Origin: Chitinophagales bacterium
GTDB lineage: Bacteria; Bacteroidota; Bacteroidia; Chitinophagales; UBA10324
Length of the DNA stretch: 5,050 bases
Assembly (NCBI GenBank): GCA_026786335.1
Contig: JAJAYG010000554.1
Location: 1 to 5,050 of the forward strand
Direction: 5' to 3'
The notes under the pieces are model-generated. The model ran no database searches and had not been told where the DNA came from. It worked only from the letters and a program-made list of their open reading frames with translations. Every line of letters begins with the position of its first letter. Position 1 is the stretch's first letter. Shown here in pieces: positions 1 through 5,050 of this stretch. A program made the translations under genes and the position numbers.

Positions 1-1140
1 CATCGCAAAATAATTTTTCACATTAATCAGTTTAATACCGCTGCGGCAATAATCAATTTGATTGTTGTTGATGGTTAGCACATTTGATGCAAGCAAAGTA
101 TTCTGCACCTGTATTGCAAACGTGCCGATTGATGGCGCATTAACAAGCCCAATGTTAAAGAGGTTGTAATCAATGTGTGTGTTGTTAAGTGCTGCGCAAT
201 AAATATCAGTGCAATTAATTCCTGAAGTAAAATTATTGAAAGTGTTGTGGCTGATGTTGTGAGATTGATTGGCTGCGCTGCTTAACACCACACCCAAAGT
301 TACATTGTTAAAAGTATGGTAGGTAGCAGTTAATGAAACTTTGCCTGTTGCCTTTATACCAATTCTGCAATACTCAAATGTGTTGAGATCATTTGCACCC
401 GAGCCGCCGATTGTTGCAGTGGTATTAGCAGATGCGTAAGCACAAATTGCAGTACCGGTTTGGCAATTGCAGGGGCTGCACAACCCTCCGCCTGAATAAT
501 CTACATTTTTATACTGGCAATTTTTTATGGTGGTGTTTGATGATGTTGATACAATTCCAAAATCCATGTTGTTAAAAGTATTTGCATTGCCTGCAGTTGC
601 ATTGCCAATGTTAATACTTGTTGCTCCATTGATTAAAATACCTGTACTTGTTCGTGCTCCAATATGCGGAGCTAATGAAATTGTTGTAGGTGCATTAGCG
701 AGTGTGCACTGTATTTTTGTTTTGCTAATGGTTCCGGGGTGAACACCAGTGTAAGGATTAACAGTAAAGTCAATATAATTTTTATTGAAGGTGGAATTGG
801 TAATCGTGTACTTTCCGCCATTGCTGCTCACGATTGCATTCTGCGCATCTTGAACTGTTGAGCCGTCAATTTTTATTTCGTTGGTGGTGCCATCGGTATA
901 GAGACCATCCCACATTACAGCATAACAACTTGCTGAATGCAGTAATGCATTGCTGTTGACTTCAAGTTTTTTGCCACTGGTTACTACAATTTTTGCATTG
1001 GGTGCAAACTTTACATTGGTTCCATTAAATGTTACATTAGTATTTACAGTAAAAATTCCGTTGATGGTTATTTCATCAGTACTGCTAAATGTTTTATCGT
1101 TAACACCATATAAAACTAATGATGAATTATCATAGACAGA
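1..1140 (-). other. Right-handed beta-helix region, continues off the left edge
   Basis: About 380 residues made of short hydrophobic strands alternating with Asn/Thr/Ser turns: 'ITINGIFTV', 'TNVTFNGTNVKF', 'AKIVVTSGKKLEV', 'KYTITNSTFNKN', 'HNISHNTFNNFTSG', 'LTINNNQIDYCRSGIKL'. This periodicity is that of parallel beta-helix (pectate-lyase/NosD-like) folds. No polysaccharide-lyase active-site motif was recognised, so a binding or structural role is more likely than catalysis. Confidence 0.7.
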
Positions 1141-1821
1141 ATAGTAAGCCCCACTGCTGCAACAACAACTCACATCAATACACTTTGTAAAACTGCAGCC
1201 GTTTTCAGGATAGCTTGCAATAAAACAAACAGTGCCTTCATATCCGTTTTCATCACACGTATTTGTGAAATGGTAAGTGAAAGAAATTCCGCTTGCAAGA
1301 GGGTCTAAAATATTTCCTGCCTTATCATACACAATATGTTGCCATTGATAATTGTAGTTATTATTTGCAGGCACAGCAGTATAAGTACTTCCATTGGTGT
1401 TGCAATTACTCCTATCCCCAGTAATTTCAAAATCAATTGGCGTAACTGTTTCAATGGTTACAGTTACATTATCGGTAGTGGTGCATCCGCCGGGTGTTGT
1501 TACGGTCAACGTGTATGTGGTGGTGGCAGTAACATCACAAACCGGATTGGCGCAAGTAGTGCAACTTAATCCTATTGATGGAGCCCATGAATAAGTTGCT
1601 CCATAAAAATCACAAGTGTTTGCTGAACCAAGGGTAACTGATTGCTCAGGGCATTTAGATACATCGGGGCCAGCATCGGGTAATTGGGTGAGAAAAAAAT
1701 CGTCGAATACCGATGGGTCAACACCGTTTTCATCATAGTAAAGAAAGAAAGCCATGCGATTATAATAATTGTCTGGCACATTTACACCAGTAAGATCAAT
1801 ACACATTTGATTCTGTGTCAT
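1..1821 (-). CDS. Adhesin-like beta-helix surface protein, continuation in -1 frame, 3' partial
   Basis: This frame is open for 607 codons from the ATG at 1821 to the left edge, with no stop, so the C-terminus is outside the window. The ATG overlaps the previous stop as ATGA, but the protein has no signal peptide here and starts mid-domain. It is best read as the downstream part of the gene starting at 2516. Residues 1-46 complete the jelly-roll-like domain. Residues 48-122 are an Ig/PKD-like domain ('DAGPDVSKCPEQSVTLG...YSWAPSIGLSC...TYTLTVTTPGGC'). Residues about 128-222 are cysteine-rich, ending in 'CIDVSCCC'. Residues about 228-607 read as right-handed beta-helix rungs: 'APNAKIVVTSGKKLEV', 'AVMWDGLY', and repeated 'N-TFNN' turns with regularly spaced Asn. 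Such proteins are often exported by the type IX system, with a sorting domain at the extreme C-terminus, which cannot be checked here. Binding to cells or polysaccharide is inference. Confidence 0.82.
   Translation of the reverse strand, partial: MTQNQMCIDLTGVNVPDNYYNRMAFFLYYDENGVDPSVFDDFFLTQLPDAGPDVSKCPEQSVTLGSANTCDFYGATYSWAPSIGLSCTTCANPVCDVTATTTYTLTVTTPGGCTTTDNVTVTIETVTPIDFEITGDRSNCNTNGSTYTAVPANNNYNYQWQHIVYDKAGNILDPLASGISFTYHFTNTCDENGYEGTVCFIASYPENGCSFTKCIDVSCCCSSGAYYSVYDNSSLVLYGVNDKTFSSTDEITINGIFTVNTNVTFNGTNVKFAPNAKIVVTSGKKLEVNSNALLHSASCYAVMWDGLYTDGTTNEIKIDGSTVQDAQNAIVSSNGGKYTITNSTFNKNYIDFTVNPYTGVHPGTISKTKIQCTLANAPTTISLAPHIGARTSTGILINGATSINIGNATAGNANTFNNMDFGIVSTSSNTTIKNCQYKNVDYSGGGLCSPCNCQTGTAICAYASANTTATIGGSGANDLNTFEYCRIGIKATGKVSLTATYHTFNNVTLGVVLSSAANQSHNISHNTFNNFTSGINCTDIYCAALNNTHIDYNLFNIGLVNAPSIGTFAIQVQNTLLASNVLTINNNQIDYCRSGIKLINVKNYFAM
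1447..1680 (-). other. Ig/PKD-like domain within the adhesin-like protein
   Basis: The coded segment opens with 'DAGPDVSKCPEQSVTLG' and continues through 'YSWAPSIGLSC' to 'TYTLTVTTPGGCTTTDNVTVTI'. This is the common Bacteroidota extracellular Ig-like/PKD-like module that spaces surface domains away from the cell. It carries extra cysteines compared with the plain form, perhaps disulfide-bonded. Confidence 0.75.
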
Positions 1822-2516
1822 CCGGGAAAGTCGATTATGTTTTGATTAATCTGCACACTCCCTAATGAAAATGGAGTAACAGAAGGTGTTGCACTGTTCA
1901 CCAGCATAATACATACTCCCGAATATTCATTAACAATGCAAGAAGAAGGGCTACTCCAAAAACTGAAATAATATTTTTTCTTAGCAAGAAGTTGTTTGAG
2001 GTCAACATCCATTCCTTCCAATGGCAGTAAAAAAGCATATCGATATCCCGATCCTCCGGGCCGAATGTCCACTTGATTATCGCTCATAAAATTTATTGGA
2101 ATGTCAACCGAAGTCAAGTCATCGCTGCAACCTGCAAAGGTTGAAGTGCCAATATAATTTTTATCCATTAAATCAGCCCTGTCAAACTGATCGCATTGCT
2201 GTGCGCAGTTGTAACCAGAAGGCATATCGCTCACTGTATTGTGCCAGTGGGTTGCATTGCCATAATAAATTCCATCGTGCCCGGTGGGAGTAGTTCCCTC
2301 TTCAAAACATCCGTTATAGATTAAATTACAATTCTCAAAATTTAGCGCATCACATTGCGCATAATTTTTAGCGGGCAGCAGCATCATAAGAAATATGATT
2401 GCTGAATAGATAATTCTCTCTCTCTCTCTCTCTCTCTCTGCAAGAATGCGACCTATGTTGCTGCAGCTTAAAGCTTTCAGAAAATTTTTTGTGGAAGTGG
2501 TGAATGTTGTTTTCAT
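1818..2516 (-). CDS. Adhesin-like surface protein, N-terminal part (frameshifted gene)
   Basis: This 232-codon frame holds the start of a large secreted protein. The ATG at 2516 opens a basic n-region that includes four Glu-Arg pairs (residues 27-34) encoded by a (GA)12 tract. A hydrophobic core follows (about 35-47, 'IIYSAIIFLMMLL'), then a likely signal peptidase site at 'NYA-QC' (after residue 53). Mature sequence begins 'CDALNFENCNLIYNGCFEE', similar to the 'NLVPNGSFE' opening of jelly-roll, carbohydrate-binding-like domains in Bacteroidota surface proteins. It has many cysteines (C55, C63, C70 and others), which fits an oxidised extracellular fold. The frame stops at TGA (1818-1820) in the middle of this domain. 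The missing last strands ('AFFLYYDENG...VFDDFFLTQ') are found in the -1 frame directly downstream, so the two frames are read here as one broken gene. Function as an adhesin is inferred from architecture only. Confidence 0.8.
   Translation of the reverse strand: MKTTFTTSTKNFLKALSCSNIGRILAERERERERIIYSAIIFLMMLLPAKNYAQCDALNFENCNLIYNGCFEEGTTPTGHDGIYYGNATHWHNTVSDMPSGYNCAQQCDQFDRADLMDKNYIGTSTFAGCSDDLTSVDIPINFMSDNQVDIRPGGSGYRYAFLLPLEGMDVDLKQLLAKKKYYFSFWSSPSSCIVNEYSGVCIMLVNSATPSVTPFSLGSVQINQNIIDFPG
2415..2439. repeat. (TC)12 / (GA)12 dinucleotide microsatellite in the coding start
   Basis: The plus strand reads TC repeated 12 times (2415-2438) plus one further T. On the coding strand this is (GA)12, encoding four Glu-Arg pairs just before the signal-peptide core. 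In the present length the start codon is in frame with the signal peptide. I traced the other two frames: one extra unit meets TGA and one lost unit meets TAA, each within about 20 codons of the tract and before mature protein. Pure dinucleotide tracts of this length are rare in bacterial genes and are prone to slippage during replication. Confidence 0.95.
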
Positions 2517-2595
2517 GGCTTTAGATTTTGAGGTGAATGATGGAACTAAATTAAACGAAATTTTTAAACACGCTCTTTAACCTTCACACCTCTCT

Positions 2596-3573
2596 CTACA
2601 AAAAAACTAAACCCGCAGCAATTAAAACCAGCATTCCTCCTATTGCCCAATTCAACCATTTCACTTTTGCAACATCGCTTTGTTGCTTCTCAAATTTTTT
2701 TCCTTCCCAATCGCTTGCAGAAAATGAAGTGAGGGTTGCAATAATTTTTTCATTCACCACCCACGATTTCAGTTTTGCATACTTCATTTCCCACGAAACT
2801 GATGATGTTTTAAAGTCACTTGTTTTTCTGTACCAAAAAATCAAATCATTTTTTTCATTGCTTAAATCACCATAAACAATTGAGTTGCCTGCGAGAAAAG
2901 TTGAATCGGGGCGCAACCCCATAATATCAGCAGTAAGGAGTCCGCCATTCATGCGCAGCCATATTTTCTTTTCGCAATTTTTACTGTTCCAAAAATTATC
3001 GGGGAGAAATGAAAACTGAAAACCATTTCCTTCTATGGGTTTAGCATTCGTTTGTAATTGAACATCTGAAGTTTTAATCCCATAGTTCAAAACCATTTGC
3101 GTGGCGCCTGGTTGAAAATGAATATTCCAATACTGCCAATTCAGTTTTTGGTTTTTGGTATTGAAAAGCATTTGGTTGCTGCTATCATTTGAATAACTAA
3201 GTTGTGGCGCTATTGCCAATGCACCCGAAATACTCAGGCGTACCCAATACAAATTGCGGCAATCGGTTTTTGAATTGCTATCTGCATTGCACAACGGAAA
3301 ACCAACGCTTAGGTCAATATTTTTATCGGTTGAATTAATAAACAGCATTTCGATTCTTACAGCAGCATAGCCGGGAAAAACATCAATCTTGATTTCTTGC
3401 TTGCTTAAAACTAATTGATGCACCGCAGCAGTATCATTAATAAAAACAGGTTGAAAGCTTGCAGCAGTTAGCAAATTCTTCCAAACAAAACCATCAGCAA
3501 ATAATTTAGTTGCCGGTAGTATTAAAAATAAAATGAGCAGGAAAGGTTTTGTAAAAAAGAACTTCATTTTCAT
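2596..3573 (-). CDS. Exported membrane-anchored protein of unknown function (possibly DUF4424/VIT-like)
   Basis: The ATG at 3573 is preferred: it gives 'MKMKFFFTKPFLLIL', a normal lysine-plus-hydrophobic signal peptide, and 325 residues. The codon just upstream (3576) is TTG, and another ATG lies at 3567. No Shine-Dalgarno is seen, which is usual in Bacteroidota. Signal peptide cleavage is likely after 'LFA' near residue 26. The body is beta-rich. A segment around residues 60-95 ('AAVRIEMLFINSTDKNIDLSVGFPL') and a later 'PGATQMVLNYGIKTS' resemble the start of DUF4424 or VIT-type domains, where a conserved strand speaks of an interaction and ends in 'FP', but this is recognition by eye only. 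Residues about 306-325 form a single C-terminal hydrophobic helix preceded by lysines, with almost no tail behind it. The protein would therefore sit in the membrane with nearly all its mass outside the cytoplasm. No catalytic motif is recognisable. The gene is intact; its function is unknown. Confidence 0.85.
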   Translation of the reverse strand: MKMKFFFTKPFLLILFLILPATKLFADGFVWKNLLTAASFQPVFINDTAAVHQLVLSKQEIKIDVFPGYAAVRIEMLFINSTDKNIDLSVGFPLCNADSNSKTDCRNLYWVRLSISGALAIAPQLSYSNDSSNQMLFNTKNQKLNWQYWNIHFQPGATQMVLNYGIKTSDVQLQTNAKPIEGNGFQFSFLPDNFWNSKNCEKKIWLRMNGGLLTADIMGLRPDSTFLAGNSIVYGDLSNEKNDLIFWYRKTSDFKTSSVSWEMKYAKLKSWVVNEKIIATLTSFSASDWEGKKFEKQQSDVAKVKWLNWAIGGMLVLIAAGLVFL

Positions 3574-3718
3574 CAATCAACATTACGGATTTGAAATTGA
3601 AAGTTAAAGTTAAAATTATAAAATACGCAGTGCCACTCGCTCTTGAATAAAGTTACTTAATGAAATCCGGTTGCTGCAGAGATGAAATGCAACAGCTTGT
3701 TATTTTATTAAAACAATA

Positions 3719-3734
3719 GAAGTCAGGAGACTTC
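3719..3734 (-). terminator. Possible weak terminator stem-loop after the S74 gene
   Basis: GAAGTC and GACTTC form a perfect 6-bp stem around a 4-base loop (TCCT on the minus strand), starting 11 bases after the S74 stop codon. The minus-strand sequence that follows is T-rich but broken (TATTGTTTTAATAAAAT), not a clean U-tract. Its position between two genes fits a terminator; the short stem and broken T-run make it weak. The symmetrical stem could equally be a repeat end. Confidence 0.35.
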
Positions 3735-3744
3735 ATTACCATTC

Positions 3745-5050
3745 TTATTTTCTAAGTTTGAAAAAAAACTTAGAACAGCGGGGATCTGAAATCGCAAGCT
3801 TACGAACCATGTTAGGAAATATCTGTTCAACATCTTGCGCAATAAAACCAAACTGTTGCTCTTGAGGAAAATGAAACTCTTTAAATTGTAAAGTATCAAA
3901 ATAATAGCTTGATGGTTTCAATTGATTAATCCAAGCTATGGCCTTTGCGCCATCAATAGCTTCTATATTTTGTTTGAGTAATTCGTCAGATGTATTCCAC
4001 GATCCGGTGCCGCCAATGTTATATGGTGTTCCTACCACTGTAAAGTCGCCGGTTACTTTTACATGACCGTTAAAATAGCCCGCCCAATTTTTATTGGTGG
4101 CAGTTGCATCTCCGTAGATGGCGTAGTTAGTTGAGTTGTTATCATTGGTTAGGCCAGCAACAGTTCCGAAGACACCATAATTATTATCTCCATTAATTGC
4201 TTTGCCAAATAAACCATAATTAGATTTTGTTCCTGTTCCAGAGCCGTCTGCGTTTACATATCCATATACTCCTGAATTATCTGCTGTTCCCTGACTGGTT
4301 CCTACTGCTCCATATACACCCATGTTACCCGTTGCAGGATCACCCGTTTGACTATTGTTAGTACCGTCTGCTTCGCCCCAAACTCCCTTTAGTGATGCTC
4401 CTCCACCGGGTGCTGTACCATCTGCATATCCTCGTAATCCCACGTACTTCCCTTTGCCGTAAATACTTGTAGAGGTAGTTCCGGTATTTTCTACCAAGAT
4501 TCCATTGCTGCTTGTAACAGTATTGCTTACATAAATTCCATTTGTAAATGGACTACCAACTACATGAAGTTTTCCGCTTGCCGCCGGGCTTGAATTGTTA
4601 GTTCCAATTACAACACCTCTTTCATCTGCTCCTTTGTTAGCAAAAATCTGAAAATCTCCATTCGTGTTTGTACCCAATGTGGTAAAGTAACTTGATGCAC
4701 CTGTGTAAGTTAGCCGCAACTGGATGGAATTAGCTGATTCTATTTCACATCTGTTTCCGGGATTGCTCATTGTACCAATGCCAACTTCACCTGCGCTCGT
4801 GATAATCATTTTCTGTACACCACTTGAGCCGGGAGTAAAAAACCTAAATGCATCAGTTTCCTGTTGCACAAAATCAACAGGACCACCTGTAACACTATTT
4901 CTAATTAACAATCCATCACCACTACCTGCACTTGTTGCTGCACTGGTCAGTTGTAATGTGCCGTGCAAATGCAGTGGGCTTTGGGGGGCATTTGTTCCTA
5001 TGCCAACAAAACCTTGTGTTGCGCCTGCAGTTCCCAGTATGGTCATTCGC
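3745..5050 (-). CDS. S74 endosialidase-chaperone-type surface protein, 5' partial
   Basis: The frame is open to the window edge, so the start and any signal peptide lie beyond 5050; the ATG at 5046 is only the first one visible. Residues below count from that ATG (433 codons). Three 'VGIGT/VVIGT' segments (about 13-29, 87-103, 143-164), each leading into a 'PLHLHG/KLHVVG'-like strand, are typical of secreted Bacteroidota proteins with S74 domains. Residues 200-325 hold glycine-aromatic repeats such as GVWG, GVYG, GLFG, GVFG and AIYG, ending in 'AGYFNGHVKVTG', as in trimeric fibre-like stalks. The peptidase S74 core spans about 353-414: 'SDELLKQNI', then 'QLKPSSYYFD', then 'QFGFIAQDVEQIFPNMV'. 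In known S74 proteins this domain is an intramolecular chaperone that helps a trimer fold and may cleave itself off at the conserved Ser; here that would be S353. The protein ends only 19 residues after the core in a basic tail, without the usual trailing segment and coiled coil, so it looks C-terminally truncated. Family assignment is firm; the ligand or role is unknown. Confidence 0.9.
   Translation of the reverse strand, partial: RMTILGTAGATQGFVGIGTNAPQSPLHLHGTLQLTSAATSAGSGDGLLIRNSVTGGPVDFVQQETDAFRFFTPGSSGVQKMIITSAGEVGIGTMSNPGNRCEIESANSIQLRLTYTGASSYFTTLGTNTNGDFQIFANKGADERGVVIGTNNSSPAASGKLHVVGSPFTNGIYVSNTVTSSNGILVENTGTTSTSIYGKGKYVGLRGYADGTAPGGGASLKGVWGEADGTNNSQTGDPATGNMGVYGAVGTSQGTADNSGVYGYVNADGSGTGTKSNYGLFGKAINGDNNYGVFGTVAGLTNDNNSTNYAIYGDATATNKNWAGYFNGHVKVTGDFTVVGTPYNIGGTGSWNTSDELLKQNIEAIDGAKAIAWINQLKPSSYYFDTLQFKEFHFPQEQQFGFIAQDVEQIFPNMVRKLAISDPRCSKFFFKLRK
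3752..3773. repeat. Perfect 8-bp inverted repeat at the end of the S74 gene
   Basis: CTAAGTTT (3752-3759) and AAACTTAG (3766-3773) are exact reverse complements separated by six bases; an eight-A run covers 3761-3768. The palindrome lies inside the coding end of the S74 gene, a few bases before its stop codon (3745-3747), in the unusual tail. It is A+T-rich and is not followed by a U-run in the minus transcript, so it is a poor terminator by itself. It could be a transcript hairpin or the edge of an inserted repeat. Confidence 0.6.
3805..3990 (-). other. Peptidase S74 (intramolecular chaperone) core domain
   Basis: This stretch encodes the S74 core of the preceding gene. It opens with the conserved Ser-Asp ('SDELLKQNI', S353 and K358 counted from the visible ATG) and closes with 'GFIAQDVEQIFPNMV'. 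In studied phage endosialidases and fibres the opening Ser is the self-cleavage point. That this copy still cleaves or assembles is unproven, because the region that normally follows the core is missing. Confidence 0.85.
4072..4449 (-). repeat. Glycine-aromatic repeat region within the S74 protein
   Basis: About seven degenerate protein-level repeats of roughly 15-20 residues each centre on G-[VL]-[YWF]-G: 'VGLRGYADGT', 'KGVWGEADGT', 'MGVYGAVGT', 'SGVYGYVNADG', 'YGLFGKAING', 'YGVFGTVAG' and 'YAIYGDATA'. The series ends in 'WAGYFNGHVKVTG'. The DNA copies have diverged, so this is an old structural repeat, probably beta-rich stalk turns, and not a recent tandem duplication. Confidence 0.7.

Noticed and set aside
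527..1135. Plus-strand frames at 527-742 and 950-1135
   Set aside because: They lie opposite the continuous 607-codon minus-strand frame with beta-helix sequence; their translations have no domain character and are shadows.
1336..1594. Overlapping plus-strand frames at 1336-1569 and 1394-1594
   Set aside because: Both are antisense to the Ig/PKD-like domain; they overlap each other in different frames and have no recognisable motif.
1572..1781. Minus-strand 69-codon frame
   Set aside because: It is in the same phase as the N-terminal adhesin frame but after two stops, and its sequence is the out-of-frame reading of the jelly-roll end and Ig/PKD-like domain.
1818..1848. Programmed -1 ribosomal frameshift site
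   Set aside because: The TTTCCCG stretch is in the wrong phase for an X-XXY-YYZ heptamer and no obvious downstream pseudoknot was seen; a one-base loss is the simpler explanation.
2096..2293. Plus-strand 65-codon frame
   Set aside because: It is antisense to the N-terminal domain of the adhesin-like gene, and no signal or domain is seen.
2546..2553. TAATTTAG on the minus strand before the adhesin-like gene, near the TAnnTTTG consensus
   Set aside because: It has one mismatch and no upstream TTTG at about 19-21 bases, so it is too weak to annotate as a promoter.
3615..3620. TATAAT on the minus strand 42 bases before the membrane-protein ATG
   Set aside because: The spacer is A+T-rich so such a hexamer is expected by chance; there is no matching -35, and the Bacteroidota-type TTTG / TAnnTTTG pair is not present at proper spacing.
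3634..3735. Short minus-strand frame of about 29 codons in the spacer (MVMKSPDFYCF...)
   Set aside because: It has no ribosome-binding signal and no recognised similarity and overlaps the stem-loop. It could be part of a dispersed repeat but cannot be supported as a gene.

Overview
The window looks like a piece of a Bacteroidota genome, perhaps from the Chitinophagales/Sphingobacteriales side; this is inference from protein style, not from a marker gene. Supporting signs are the A+T-rich DNA, the absence of clear Shine-Dalgarno sequences, a signal peptide ending in 'YAQ', a large surface protein with a 'DAGPD...TLG' Ig/PKD-like domain followed by a beta-helix, and a secreted protein with repeated 'VGIGT' motifs and an endosialidase-type (S74) chaperone domain. 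Everything that can be supported as coding lies on the minus strand, so transcription runs from high to low coordinates.

In transcription order: (1) 5050-3745 is the 3' part of an S74-type surface protein gene. Its 5' end is beyond the window. Its C-terminus stops abruptly just after the S74 core in a short basic tail rather than the usual trailing segment. (2) 3744-3574 is a 171-base spacer with a stem-loop that could act as a weak terminator; another perfect inverted repeat overlaps the end of the S74 gene. (3) 3573-2596 is an intact gene for a protein with an N-terminal signal peptide and one C-terminal membrane helix, of uncertain family. (4) A 79-base gap without a recognisable terminator follows. 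(5) 2516-1 is a long secreted adhesin-like gene that runs off the left edge. It is split by an apparent -1 frameshift near 1818-1845. The N-terminal part (2516-1818) carries the signal peptide and most of a jelly-roll-like domain. The second part (1821-1, 607 codons open without a stop) completes that domain and continues with an Ig/PKD-like domain, a cysteine-rich segment and a right-handed beta-helix.

The most notable signal is a perfect (GA)12 dinucleotide tract inside the coding sequence at the very start of the adhesin-like gene, immediately before the hydrophobic core of the signal peptide. A gain or loss of one unit would run into a stop codon within about 20 codons, before any mature protein is made. 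This is the layout expected of a phase-variable contingency locus.

The three proteins are all predicted to be exported or surface-associated, which suggests a cell-envelope neighbourhood. Nothing in the sequence shows that they work in one complex. Type IX secretion is plausible for the adhesin-like protein by analogy, but its C-terminus, where a sorting domain would be, is outside the window. No RNA genes, CRISPR arrays or complete mobile elements were seen.
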